In this document: piece by piece, positions 26,869 through 35,567 of the stretch
How the letters are laid out: the number at the start of each line of letters is the position of its first letter
Numbering within the stretch: the first letter of the stretch is position 1
Origin: Chitinophagaceae bacterium
GTDB lineage: Bacteria; Bacteroidota; Bacteroidia; Chitinophagales; Chitinophagaceae
Length of the DNA stretch: 64,000 nucleotides
Reading direction: 5' to 3'
Assembly (NCBI GenBank): GCA_017307735.1
Contig: JAFKGR010000018.1
Span: 1 to 64,000, forward strand
Program-made: the position numbers and the translations under genes
The notes under the pieces: generated by a model
What the model was told of the DNA's origin: nothing
The model's database searches: none
Seen by the model: only the letters and a program-made list of their open reading frames with translations

Positions 26869-27702
26869 ATGCGCAGGATTTACCTTTTATTTTTTATTGC
26901 GGTGTTTTTTTTCGGATGCGGAGGTCATTCCTCGTCGGGAGACTATGATACCTCAGTTCCCATGCCTTCCAACATTCCTCCACCTGCACCGGTCATTTAC
27001 AAAGTAATCAATACCTATCCACATGATTCCACATCCTTTACGCAGGGATTGGAATTTTACAATGGAAAGTTGTATGAAGGTACCGGTGAAGAAAAACAAT
27101 CAAAAATCAGGATTGTCAATCTGAAAACAGGAATACCCGAATTCAGCCATACGCTTTCAGATCCAAAAATATTTGGAGAAGGTATTACCATTCTCAATGG
27201 AAAACTTTATCAGCTCACGTGGCAGAATAATAAAATTTTTGAATACAACCTGAAGGACCTTTCCACTCCTGTTAAGACTTACGCATGGCCCAAAGAAGGA
27301 TGGGGAGCCACCAACAACGGCAGGGAAATCATCATCAGTGACGGAACATCCAACCTCTACTTCGTCACACCCGACGAAAAAAGCAATGAAATGAAAGTAA
27401 ATAAAATCCTGTCAGTGAAAAATAATATGGGGCCTGTTGACAGCCTGAATGAACTGGAGTTGATTAACGGTTATGTATATGCGAACAGATGGCTCACCAG
27501 TCAGATTGTAAAAATAGATACGACCACAGGCAATGTAACCGGTGTGATGGATTTTACCGGAATTATGCGGCAATATGACCCCTCGGCTGTTTTACAAGAC
27601 GGATCGGTACTCAATGGCATTGCTTACGACAGTACCACGAAGAAAATATTTATAACCGGAAAAGACTGGCCAAAAGTTTTTGAAATAGAATTAATGCCAT
27701 GA
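26869..27702 (+). CDS. Glutaminyl-peptide cyclotransferase, lipoprotein
   Basis: This 277-residue protein belongs to the bacterial glutamine cyclotransferase (beta-propeller, PF05096-type) family, which forms N-terminal pyroglutamate on peptides and proteins. An SPII lipobox (FFFGC, Cys17) anchors it in the periplasm or outer membrane, followed by a short Ser/Pro-rich linker. Family blocks are HDSTSFTQGLEFYNGKLYEGTG, the central INLKTG-like turns, and NELELINGYVYANRW, with LNGIAYDSTTKKIFITGKDWPK at the end. In Bacteroidota such enzymes act on exported proteins whose N-terminal Gln is exposed by signal peptide cleavage. Confidence 0.9.
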   Translation: MRRIYLLFFIAVFFFGCGGHSSSGDYDTSVPMPSNIPPPAPVIYKVINTYPHDSTSFTQGLEFYNGKLYEGTGEEKQSKIRIVNLKTGIPEFSHTLSDPKIFGEGITILNGKLYQLTWQNNKIFEYNLKDLSTPVKTYAWPKEGWGATNNGREIIISDGTSNLYFVTPDEKSNEMKVNKILSVKNNMGPVDSLNELELINGYVYANRWLTSQIVKIDTTTGNVTGVMDFTGIMRQYDPSAVLQDGSVLNGIAYDSTTKKIFITGKDWPKVFEIELMP

Positions 27703-27797
27703 AAACAGGTATCAAACCCTATATTTCATTAACTTACAATTTTGCTTTATCATTAATTTCTGGCAAAAAATTTGAACAAACACAAATCAAAAAATAA

Positions 27798-28667
27798 ATG
27801 AAAAATCTGATTCTTGTAGTTTTTGTTATGCTTTCATTCAGCAGTTGCGTTCCCAAAAGGATGCTGGTATCTTCTCAAAATCATGTTGACCAGCTACAAT
27901 CCGACAGCACCAGCCTCCAGAACAAAGTTTATACCCTGGAAAATCAAATCTCCAGTCTTAAAAATAATATATTGGATCTGACCAATTCCTCGAAGAATCA
28001 AAAATCAACCCTGGAATCAAATATTGCCGATCTCAACAAGAAAATTACAGATCTCACCAGCCAGAACCAACTTCTTGGCCAACAGACAACTCAACAGCAG
28101 AGCCTGCTCAACCAAAACAAGGAAGAGCTTGCAAAAAAACAGCAGAGACTGCAACAACTTGAAGATTTGCTGGCTCAGCAAAGAGCTGCTTCCGAACAAT
28201 TAAAAAATAAAATGACAGAGGCATTGAAAGGTTATAATAGCAATGACCTGACAGTATCTGAGAAAAACGGAAAAGTTTATGTAAGCCTTTCCGAAAATCT
28301 GCTGTTTCCATCGGGAAGCGCAGAGGTCAACCCCAAAGGTGTGGATGCTTTATCTAAACTTGCTGCCGTCCTCAATCTGAACCCGGACGTGAATATTCAG
28401 ATAGAAGGAAATACAGACAGCATCCCTATAAGTGGAAAATACCAGGATAATTGGGCATTGAGTACCGCAAGAGCGAATTCAATTGTAAGAATTCTGGTCA
28501 ATAAATATAATGTGGATCCACACAAAGTTGTCTCGGTCGGCCAGAGTTATTATGACCCGGTGGATACAAATTCTACGCCTGAAGGCAGAGCCAAAAACAG
28601 ACGCACAGATATTGTGGTTTCACCAGATCTGGAACAACTGATGAACCTGCTTAATCAGAATTCGTAA
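27798..28667 (+). CDS. OmpA-family lipoprotein with coiled coil
   Basis: This 289-residue protein has an SPII signal (MLSFSSC, Cys17), a long Gln/Leu-rich coiled coil from ~30 to 140, and a C-terminal OmpA peptidoglycan-binding domain (~165-280). That domain contains IQIEGNTDSIPI, WALSTARANSIVRIL and NRRTDIVVSPDL; the usual meso-DAP-contacting Asp and Arg are retained (NTDS, KNRRTD). It would tether the outer membrane to peptidoglycan, as in Pal-type proteins. Followed by a bidirectional terminator. Confidence 0.9.
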   Translation: MKNLILVVFVMLSFSSCVPKRMLVSSQNHVDQLQSDSTSLQNKVYTLENQISSLKNNILDLTNSSKNQKSTLESNIADLNKKITDLTSQNQLLGQQTTQQQSLLNQNKEELAKKQQRLQQLEDLLAQQRAASEQLKNKMTEALKGYNSNDLTVSEKNGKVYVSLSENLLFPSGSAEVNPKGVDALSKLAAVLNLNPDVNIQIEGNTDSIPISGKYQDNWALSTARANSIVRILVNKYNVDPHKVVSVGQSYYDPVDTNSTPEGRAKNRRTDIVVSPDLEQLMNLLNQNS

Positions 28668-28696
28668 GGAAGTAAATTATTGAAAAAACAGAAAAG

Positions 28697-28722
28697 TCCG
28701 GTAAACCCTTACCGGATTTTTT
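28697..28722. terminator. Bidirectional terminator between convergent genes
   Basis: TCCGGTAA (28697-28704) pairs with TTACCGGA (28709-28716) and is followed by TTTTTT on the plus strand. A TTTT run follows on the minus strand. It separates the OmpA lipoprotein and the aminotransferase. Confidence 0.8.
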
Positions 28723-29914
28723 ATTTCAGCAAAGGAAGTTTTTCATTAATCCGCTTAAATCCTTCTTCTATATTCTTCAGGCTATTTGCAAATGAAATCC
28801 TGATATTTTCGGGACTGCCGAAAGCAGACCCTGTAACCGTTGAAACATGGGCCTCATTCAGCAAAAACATACAGAAATCACTTGCTGTGGAGATAACATT
28901 ATCTCCGAACTTTTTGCCAAGATAAAAACTGATGTCGGGAAATACATAGAAAGCACCATCGGGCGCCTGGCATTCAAACCCAGGTGTTTCTTTCAGCAAT
29001 TCCATAATTCTTTCCCTCCTCGATGCAAATTCTTTTACCATCTCAAAAGAAGGTGTAAGTGGAGCGGTCAGCGCTGTGATGGCTGCTCTTTGAGCGATAG
29101 CATTGGTTCCGCTTGTAAACTGTCCCTGCAGCTTCTCACATGCTTTTGCTATTTCCACATGAGCTGCGAGATAACCGATCCTCCACCCTGTCATGGCAAA
29201 AGCTTTGCTCAAACCATTTATCAATATCACTCTTTCTTTTATCTCCGGAAATTCAGCAAAACTGTAATGACGGTTACCGGTGTAATCAATGTATTCATAT
29301 ATTTCGTCACTCATGATGAAAACTTCAGGGTGCTTTTCAAAAACTTTTGCCAATGCCTTGAGTTCATCATAAGAATAAACAGCCCCAGTCGGATTGCAGG
29401 GAGATGAAAAAATGAACAGCCTGGTATTCGGGTGAATATTTTTCTCCAATACTTCGGGAGTTATTTTAAATCCATCACGCGCTTTCGTTCTGACCAGATT
29501 CACGTTACCTCCGGCCACCTTTGCTATTTCAGAATAAGAAACCCAATAAGGTGTCGGAATGATAATTTCCTTTCCTGGTTCAAGGATCGCCATCATTACG
29601 TTTGCAATGGCCTGCTTGGCACCTGTACTTACCACAATCTGTTCGGGTTTGTAATCCAGGTTGTTATCTCTTTTCAATTTTGTAACTACAGCCTGCCTCA
29701 GATCTGCATAACCGGGAACGGGTGTGTAATGGCTGTAATTTTCATCAATCGCCCTTTTTGCAGCGTCCTTGATATGTTCCGGTGTATTGAAATCCGGTTC
29801 TCCCAGGCTCAGATCAACGATATCAATTCCCTTTGCCCTTAATTCTCTTCCTAATTTTGCCATTCTCAGTGTTTCCGGTTCGCTGAATCTGGTAAGCAAT
29901 GACGATAATTCCAT
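28721..29914 (-). CDS. Class I/II aminotransferase (aspartate aminotransferase type Ib)
   Basis: This 397-residue cytosolic PLP enzyme has LSLGEPDFNTPEHI near the N-terminus, the SSPCNPTGAVYS loop, and the PLP lysine in NGLSKAFAMTGWRIGYLA. The substrate-carboxylate Arg lies near the C-terminus in ENIRISFANS. The family contains aspartate and prephenate aminotransferases; sequence alone favours aspartate. No operon partner. Confidence 0.88.
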   Translation of the reverse strand: MELSSLLTRFSEPETLRMAKLGRELRAKGIDIVDLSLGEPDFNTPEHIKDAAKRAIDENYSHYTPVPGYADLRQAVVTKLKRDNNLDYKPEQIVVSTGAKQAIANVMMAILEPGKEIIIPTPYWVSYSEIAKVAGGNVNLVRTKARDGFKITPEVLEKNIHPNTRLFIFSSPCNPTGAVYSYDELKALAKVFEKHPEVFIMSDEIYEYIDYTGNRHYSFAEFPEIKERVILINGLSKAFAMTGWRIGYLAAHVEIAKACEKLQGQFTSGTNAIAQRAAITALTAPLTPSFEMVKEFASRRERIMELLKETPGFECQAPDGAFYVFPDISFYLGKKFGDNVISTASDFCMFLLNEAHVSTVTGSAFGSPENIRISFANSLKNIEEGFKRINEKLPLLK

Positions 29915-29944
29915 TTAAAATTTCTTTTGTTTTTATAGTATTTG

Positions 29945-29952
29945 CAAAATTA
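29945..29952 (-). promoter_or_regulatory. Candidate -7 box (TAATTTTG) for the aminotransferase
   Basis: On the minus strand TAATTTTG fits TAnnTTTG and lies 30 bases upstream of the ATG at 29914. No clear -33 element. Confidence 0.4.
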
Positions 29953-30009
29953 TGGTTTTAGCATTATGAAGAATTAAGAAAGAAAAATCAATTTTCATTT
30001 TATTGAAAT

Positions 30010-30042
30010 AAAAAAACTGCCTCACAAATTCATGGAGGCAGT
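30010..30042 (-). terminator. Terminator after secDF
   Basis: On the minus strand ACTGCCTC (30042-30035) pairs with GAGGCAGT (30023-30016), followed by a seven-base T-run. It is 28 bases past the secDF stop. Confidence 0.8.
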
Positions 30043-30070
30043 CTGCATTATTAATCCTTTATAAATATTT

Positions 30071-33000
30071 CTATGATTTTGCTGTAACTGTTGATGGCCT
30101 TGCTTTTCTTGAAGAAGACATGGCCCCCTTCCTGAGAGATCCCAAAGGTTTGTCTTTTGCAAATTCAAGCAAAACCGGTGCTGCTACAAAAATGGATGAA
30201 TAGGTACCGGTAACAACTCCAATCAACATCGCGAATGAAAATCCACGGGTAACTTCACCACCGAAAATAAACAGCGCCAGAATGGTCAGGAACACAGTTA
30301 CAGAGGTCATAATCGTTCTGCTCAGTGTTTCATTAATGGCTTTATTGATGATTGCTTTCTTACTCAGATTGGGCAAATTATGACTGTCTTCACGGATACG
30401 GTCAAATACAATAACTGTATCATTCATAGAGAATCCGACGACAGTCAAAACCGCGGCAATGAAGTGCTGGTCAATTTCCAACGGGAATGGTACTATATTC
30501 TTGAAGAAAGAAAATACGGCCAGCGTTACGAACACGTCGTGCAACAAACTGACAATGGTACCGAGAGAGTATCGCCAGTCGCGGAATCGCAAAAGGATAT
30601 ACGTGATGATTGCAAAAATGGCAAAGACCACAGCCTTGATAGCCCCCCTTTCCAGATCCTTTGAAATCACCGGTTGCACTACCTGGGAACTTTGAATATT
30701 ATTTTTAGCAAATTCTTCCTGCGTGGTACCCGGAGCCAATTGGCTTTTCAGCCCTTCGTATAGCCTGGCTTCTACCTGATTATCTGCATTTGGCTGGCCA
30801 ATCAGATAAGCGGTGGTAATATCCAGGTGACGGTTGTCTCCAACAGTTTTTAAAACCACATTATCTCCGTCCAACGCCTTTTTCAATTCATCGCGAATGA
30901 CTTCCTGATTAACGTTATTTGGAAACTGAACTGTAAAACTACGGCCACCTTTAAATTCAACGCCCTTATTAAATCCATTGAAGAAGGATCCTACACCGAA
31001 GATGAGCACAAAAACAGAAAGCACATACGCAACCTTGCGGTATTTGACAAAGTCAAATTGCGGGTGACGGAATACTTTCTCACTCAGTTTGGTGAAATAT
31101 TTAAAGTGGCGCTGCCTGTTCATATAGATATCGGTAATCAACCTTGAAAGAAGAATACCGCAGAATAATGACAGGACAATACCGAGCATCTGTGTGGTAG
31201 CAAAACCAAGCACAGGGCCAAGTCCGAAGTAAAACAAAATAGCGGCTGTCAGGAATACTGTTACGTGCGCATCGATAACCGGCGCATAAGATCGGATATA
31301 ACCGTCATGCACCGCAAGCGGATAATTTTTACCACGCGCCAACTCTTCCTTGATTCTTTCAAAAATAATTACGTTCGTATCTACGGCCATACCGATGGTC
31401 AATACCAAACCGGCAATACCGGCCGCTGTCAGTGACGCGCCCAACGCACTCAGAATCCCGACGGTAAACAGCAGGTTAAATATGAGCGCTATGTTGGCAA
31501 CCCAGCCACCTATATTGTAGTACAACAACATCAATATGAATATGGCGATAAAAGAAAAAAGAAATGCCTGTCCACCGCCACGAACTGCTTTCTGTCCCAA
31601 AGTAGGACCCACGATTTGTTCCTGTACAATCTTGGCAGGGGCATCTACCCTGCCTATTTTTAAAATGCTTGCCAGGTCCTGCGCCTCCTGAACTGAAAAG
31701 TTTCCGCTGATTTCAGAATTACCTCCTTCAATGGCCTGGTTCACATTAGGTGCACTATAAACCACGTTGTCCAAAACAATGGCAATCGGTTTACCAATAT
31801 TATCTGCAGTCATTTTGGCCCAGACACGGCTTCCTGCCGGAGTCATCGTCATCTTGATTGCCGGCCTGCCACGCTCATCAAAATCCTGCTTGCTGTCTTC
31901 AACGCCATCACCTTCAAGTTTTGCCTTATCCGTTCCGGGAATGGTTTTGATGGCATACAATTCCATAAACCGCTGGTTCGTCTTATCATTTTTTTGTTCC
32001 GGGCCATAAAGGAATTTGATATTACCCGGAAAATTTGCCTTTACAATCTCCATGTTGAGATATTTGTTGGCAAGTGATGTATCCTTTGCTTCCACAGTAG
32101 CAATAGCCGGATAATAAGATACCTGGCCATTTGCCCCCTGTTGCGGACCTATGAAATGTATGACAGATGCAAGAGGATGTGCATTTTGAAGTAATTGGGT
32201 TGAATCTTCGTGCAACTTTGCAGAATCTCCGGCGGCTCCATTCAAAGTATCTTTTGAAATTCCGCTCAGATAATCAGCCAAAGAACGATCGGCATTATCT
32301 ATGTCCTGGCCAAGGTCTCCGATATTCCAAACTTCCCAGAATTGCAAAAAGGCAGATGCCTGCAATAAATTTCTTACTCTGTCAGGATCCTGTACACCAG
32401 GCAGTTCTACGTTGATCGTCCCCCTGTTTATATCGAGATTGACCGGTACACTTGATACACCAAACTGGTCAACTCTTTTCTGAATAACCTTGTAGGTCTG
32501 ATTAATTGCATTTTTGGAAATGGATTCCAGTTCGGCTAAAACCTTTTGATCTGAATCCGTAATCTTCACCGTTTTCCCCGCACCACCGAAAATTGAGGCC
32601 AGAGGGGTACCCGGATTTTGTTGTTTCCATACTCTCCCGAAGACAGTGATGTAATCATCTTCGGTATTCATTTTTTCAACGTTGGTAGTGCTGATGGCTT
32701 TGAGAAGCTGTGGATCATTGGGATTATTGCTCAAAGATTTCATCAAACCTTCCAGGCTTACATTCATGGTAACACTCATACCGCCCTGCAGGTCAAGGCC
32801 CAACTGTAATTCATTCTGTTTGCATTTCTGATAGGTAATTCCCAACAGCGGATAAATCGGTTCATCACGGGTGCTGTCCACATAATGTTGAAAAAGCTTT
32901 GTCTCCATAGCAGCTTTGTCGTCTTTGGAAGCGTTGGGTGATGTCAGATTTACAATACGTGTAGCTTTATCACGCAGTTTCTTTTCATGGTTGTTAACCA

Positions 33001-33079
33001 CCCATGTGAAGGATAATTGGTAAACAGAGATTAGGATGAGGACAATGGTAAAGAACCATACCAGGCCTTTTAATTTCAT
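30071..33079 (-). CDS. secDF: Fused SecDF protein-export membrane protein
   Basis: This 1002-residue fusion of SecD and SecF uses the proton gradient to complete Sec translocation. The SecD half has TM1 (LVWFFTIVLILISVYQLSF), the motif LGLDLQGGMSVTMNV, a long periplasmic domain including VNVELPGVQDP-type sequence, and a TM bundle (VDTNVIIFERIKEEL). The SecF half begins near residue 680 with FNKGVEFKGGRSFTVQF and carries MNDTVIVFDRIRE. A SecD segment of about 90 residues (NADRSLADYLSGISKDTL onward) is a charged insertion. ATG 33079 is chosen over the upstream in-frame TTG 33103. The fusion is characteristic of Bacteroidota. Confidence 0.94.
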   Translation of the reverse strand: MKLKGLVWFFTIVLILISVYQLSFTWVVNNHEKKLRDKATRIVNLTSPNASKDDKAAMETKLFQHYVDSTRDEPIYPLLGITYQKCKQNELQLGLDLQGGMSVTMNVSLEGLMKSLSNNPNDPQLLKAISTTNVEKMNTEDDYITVFGRVWKQQNPGTPLASIFGGAGKTVKITDSDQKVLAELESISKNAINQTYKVIQKRVDQFGVSSVPVNLDINRGTINVELPGVQDPDRVRNLLQASAFLQFWEVWNIGDLGQDIDNADRSLADYLSGISKDTLNGAAGDSAKLHEDSTQLLQNAHPLASVIHFIGPQQGANGQVSYYPAIATVEAKDTSLANKYLNMEIVKANFPGNIKFLYGPEQKNDKTNQRFMELYAIKTIPGTDKAKLEGDGVEDSKQDFDERGRPAIKMTMTPAGSRVWAKMTADNIGKPIAIVLDNVVYSAPNVNQAIEGGNSEISGNFSVQEAQDLASILKIGRVDAPAKIVQEQIVGPTLGQKAVRGGGQAFLFSFIAIFILMLLYYNIGGWVANIALIFNLLFTVGILSALGASLTAAGIAGLVLTIGMAVDTNVIIFERIKEELARGKNYPLAVHDGYIRSYAPVIDAHVTVFLTAAILFYFGLGPVLGFATTQMLGIVLSLFCGILLSRLITDIYMNRQRHFKYFTKLSEKVFRHPQFDFVKYRKVAYVLSVFVLIFGVGSFFNGFNKGVEFKGGRSFTVQFPNNVNQEVIRDELKKALDGDNVVLKTVGDNRHLDITTAYLIGQPNADNQVEARLYEGLKSQLAPGTTQEEFAKNNIQSSQVVQPVISKDLERGAIKAVVFAIFAIITYILLRFRDWRYSLGTIVSLLHDVFVTLAVFSFFKNIVPFPLEIDQHFIAAVLTVVGFSMNDTVIVFDRIREDSHNLPNLSKKAIINKAINETLSRTIMTSVTVFLTILALFIFGGEVTRGFSFAMLIGVVTGTYSSIFVAAPVLLEFAKDKPLGSLRKGAMSSSRKARPSTVTAKS

Positions 33080-33100
33080 ATCTATTTTTTTTGAAGTGGG

Positions 33101-33108
33101 CAAAGATA
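33101..33108 (-). promoter_or_regulatory. Candidate -7 box (TATCTTTG) for secDF
   Basis: On the minus strand TATCTTTG fits TAnnTTTG and lies 21 bases upstream of ATG 33079, which also supports that start over TTG 33103. Confidence 0.45.
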
Positions 33109-33243
33109 ATGTTTCGAGTCCAAAACCTGTTACGCAAAAGGGCGTGAATTACACAATTTGGGCACAATGCTGTAAAAAAATAATTCTGGCATCTGCTCAC
33201 ACCGGAAATCATTGTTAAAAATTAAAAAAAACAAGCGTATCAT

Positions 33244-33335
33244 TTTTCACCAGGACACCATGCCCCACATCATTACGGGTAAAATCCACAAGGCTTCTGA
33301 GACGAAGAAAATCATTGATAATTAACTGGTGAAAA
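33244..33335. other. Long-range hairpin in the secDF / haem-protein gap
   Basis: TTTTCACCAG (33244-33253) is the reverse complement of CTGGTGAAAA (33326-33335). The arms are 72 bases apart. The rest of the 33109-33458 gap shows no gene or recognised element. Confidence 0.25.
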
Positions 33336-33458
33336 TACAAAATGCCAATCCGGATAGAAACTGATTTCATTTTATTGAAAAACCAATAGGACAAATTGTT
33401 TATTCAAATAATTCGTTTTCTGAAAGATTGTTGGCGGGCGAAATATTTTTTATTAAAT

Positions 33459-33953
33459 CTATTTTGAATTGGCAATTTCCGGATGTTTTGCAATAATTGA
33501 ATCCTGCATCTGTCTGGCCCAGTCTGCCACATTCTTATAATCCTGGTCGGTCATTTTAGCTTTCCCGTGCATGAGAAGATAAGATTTCAAAGGCATTTTC
33601 TTCTTATCCATTTGCTCCTGTATTTCATTGAATTTATGAGCTGCCTGCTTAGGCGTGTAGTCAGCAAATTCAGAAAAGTTTACATTTTCTTTGGCTTCTT
33701 TAATGTGCAGATTCATCCACCAGCTTACAGGTTGCACATGATAGTACCAATAATAATTCTGCGTATAATTGGAATGGCAATCGTAACATGAATTGTTCAG
33801 GTTCATCAGCACATTCATCGGAACATTGTACGCTGTCGCAATATCTTTTGCCGGAGGTGTTGTTGCATAATTCTTTTTGGGAGTGAATACCGGAATCTGG
33901 ATAATTGCAAGTATAATTATTATCGCAATTAATATTTTAGTCCATTTTTTCAA
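33459..33953 (-). CDS. Haem-binding domain protein, membrane-anchored c-type
   Basis: This 164-residue protein has an N-terminal membrane anchor (ILIAIIIILAIIQIPVF) and a periplasmic domain. A single CYDCH haem c attachment motif (Cys56, Cys59, His60) sits in NSCYDCHSNYTQNYYWYYHVQPVSWW, which matches the Haem_bd (PF14376-type) family. A second conserved block, KKKMPLKSYLLMHGKAKMTDQDYKNVADWA, supplies a likely distal Met. It is presumed to act in electron transfer or haem sensing. Confidence 0.85.
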   Translation of the reverse strand: MKKWTKILIAIIIILAIIQIPVFTPKKNYATTPPAKDIATAYNVPMNVLMNLNNSCYDCHSNYTQNYYWYYHVQPVSWWMNLHIKEAKENVNFSEFADYTPKQAAHKFNEIQEQMDKKKMPLKSYLLMHGKAKMTDQDYKNVADWARQMQDSIIAKHPEIANSK

Positions 33954-34166
33954 AACGCAAATTGTTTAGGTGTTAAAGATAATGGAAGGTGCCAATTTAT
34001 CAATTTCGAAGAGGGAAAAAATAATGATTTAAAAGAAGTTTTGGAGTTTATTCGTATTTCATTTAAATAAAAAGAGTAGGTTCTGACAGACAGAGCCCAA
34101 GCCGTTTCAGGTTTTCCTTCGTTTATTAGTACATTCGCTTAAATGTTTAAAACAAATTTCACCATC

Positions 34167-34613
34167 ATGAAAAAAATAAAAATGCAACAATCAGGTTTCC
34201 CTGGAATCCTGCTCATTGCTATGACCACGTTGTTTGTTTTCAGTTCATGCAAACAACAGGATTCTGCATCTCAGGCATCACAAACCGCTACCGCAAAAAC
34301 AGCTACAGCATCTGCCACTCCTGTATCTATGACACTTAGCGGTGAGGTGCTGGATATGTCTTGCTATATGAAGGACGGTTCCATGGGAATGGGACATCAA
34401 TCATGTGCTCAGGGTTGTCTCAACAAAGGATTGCCTGCCGGTATCCTCAACAAGGCAAACGGTCAGGTTTATCTTTTAATTGAAGACCATGACAATGCCG
34501 AAGCTTACAAAGCAGCTTTACAACATGCAGCCCAGAATGTTGAAATTACAGGAACTGCCATCAACAAAAACGGTGTCCAAAGTGTGGTTGTAGAAAGCGT
34601 TAAGGGAATATAA
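34167..34613 (+). CDS. Cys-rich exported lipoprotein of unknown function
   Basis: The protein has 148 residues from ATG 34167, with an SPII signal (TLFVFSSC). A Ser/Thr/Ala linker leads to a small domain beginning SGEVLDMSCYMKDG. It has three conserved-looking cysteines (MSCYM, QSCAQGC), GLPAGIL, and VYLLIEDHDNAEAYKAAL, ending with an ITGTAINKNGVQSVVVE strand pair. I recognise this domain only from hypothetical proteins often found near cytochromes. The neighbours on both sides are c-type haem proteins, so a redox or metal role is plausible. The in-frame ATG 34143 would give a poorer signal peptide. Confidence 0.7.
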   Translation: MKKIKMQQSGFPGILLIAMTTLFVFSSCKQQDSASQASQTATAKTATASATPVSMTLSGEVLDMSCYMKDGSMGMGHQSCAQGCLNKGLPAGILNKANGQVYLLIEDHDNAEAYKAALQHAAQNVEITGTAINKNGVQSVVVESVKGI

Positions 34614-34638
34614 TTCTTCAACGAAATCAAAGAATTCC

Positions 34639-34664
34639 AAGCCGGTGAACAGCCGGCTTTTTTA
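34639..34664 (+). terminator. Intrinsic terminator
   Basis: AAGCCGG (34639-34645) pairs with CCGGCTT (34653-34659), then TTTTT. It lies 25 bases past the lipoprotein stop. Confidence 0.75.
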
Positions 34665-34847
34665 TTACTTGCTTCGAAGTTTTATGTTACTCAGGTACGA
34701 TGATAAATCAAAATCAGAACCAACAAAAAGCAAAACAAAATATTTTTATTCCGGCCTGTAAAAAGAGACACCCAATTCAATTAATAACCGGATAAAGATG
34801 ATCTTCCAGGCATCCGGTTTTAACTGCACTCAACAAGCTTCTAAAGG

Positions 34848-34886
34848 TAAAAAAAATCCAGGTCTGGCTATTTTAAAAGTCAGACC
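34848..34886 (-). terminator. Terminator after the cytochrome c gene
   Basis: On the minus strand GGTCTG (34886-34881) pairs with CAGACC (34866-34861), followed by TGGATTTTTTTT. It lies 31 bases past the stop at 34918. Confidence 0.6.
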
Positions 34887-34917
34887 GGGGAATAGGTCTT
34901 TGAAAAAGAATAATAAT

Positions 34918-35394
34918 CTATTTTGGCTGAGGTGCCTGTCCCATGCCTTGTTCCGGTTCCATCGGAGGTTTGTTGTCAGGATGTGGGGAACCATGATGGC
35001 AGGTATAGCAGGTAACATATTTCAGCATGTAGCTGGAAGCTGTGGTATCTGAAGGAGGTACCATTGATTTGTCCATGGCCTCTTCAATCTGCACAAAATG
35101 ATTTTTGTTGATGTCGATGCACATTTCCATCATTTTTCTCGCGATTTGTTTTTCAGGTTTGGCATCACTCGGAAAATTAAGCCCTTTCCCGTCGTCCGAC
35201 CTGGCATGGCAGTATCCGCATTTTACGCCGAGGGAGCGGGTAAAACTATGCATCACACTATCCAATCCGTCTTTGGAAATATCCTGAGGAAGAACATGAA
35301 GATTTTTCCATTCAGGTCGATCATAGGTTGTGAAGGCTTGAAGAGAAAAAATAGCAATACAAACGCCAATTGTAATCAGCACACTTTTTTTCAT
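34918..35394 (-). CDS. Exported dihaem c-type cytochrome (reaction-centre cytochrome-like)
   Basis: The protein has 158 residues from ATG 35394, with signal peptide MKKSVLITIGVCIAIFSLQAFT. Two CxxCH motifs, CGYCH and CYTCH, bind haem c covalently. LHVLPQDISKDGLDSVMHSFTRSLGVKCGYCH and KPEKQIARKMMEMCIDINKNHF resemble the CytC_RC-like family common in non-phototrophic Bacteroidota, so no photosynthesis is implied. The C-terminal tail is Pro/Gln-rich. A longer frame to 35445 would put 17 polar residues before the signal peptide. Confidence 0.87.
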   Translation of the reverse strand: MKKSVLITIGVCIAIFSLQAFTTYDRPEWKNLHVLPQDISKDGLDSVMHSFTRSLGVKCGYCHARSDDGKGLNFPSDAKPEKQIARKMMEMCIDINKNHFVQIEEAMDKSMVPPSDTTASSYMLKYVTCYTCHHGSPHPDNKPPMEPEQGMGQAPQPK

Positions 35395-35567
35395 TGTTTC
35401 AACTTTGTGACGAAAGTATATCTTTTTTGCAAAATGTTCTGACACGATTATGACAAAGGATTAAATTAACTTTTTCAACAAACTGTGAATAACTAAATTG
35501 TAAAAAGCGAAATATCATCAATATTTTTCAGGAATAAACCCTATTACTCATTTTTAATTCGTTTCTA

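Noticed and set aside
34918..35394. Photosynthetic reaction centre component
   Set aside because: The similarity is to the CytC_RC-like haem domain that occurs widely in non-phototrophic Bacteroidota; no other photosynthesis gene is present.
35395..35445. Longer start for the dihaem cytochrome
   Set aside because: It would place 17 polar residues before a clear signal peptide.
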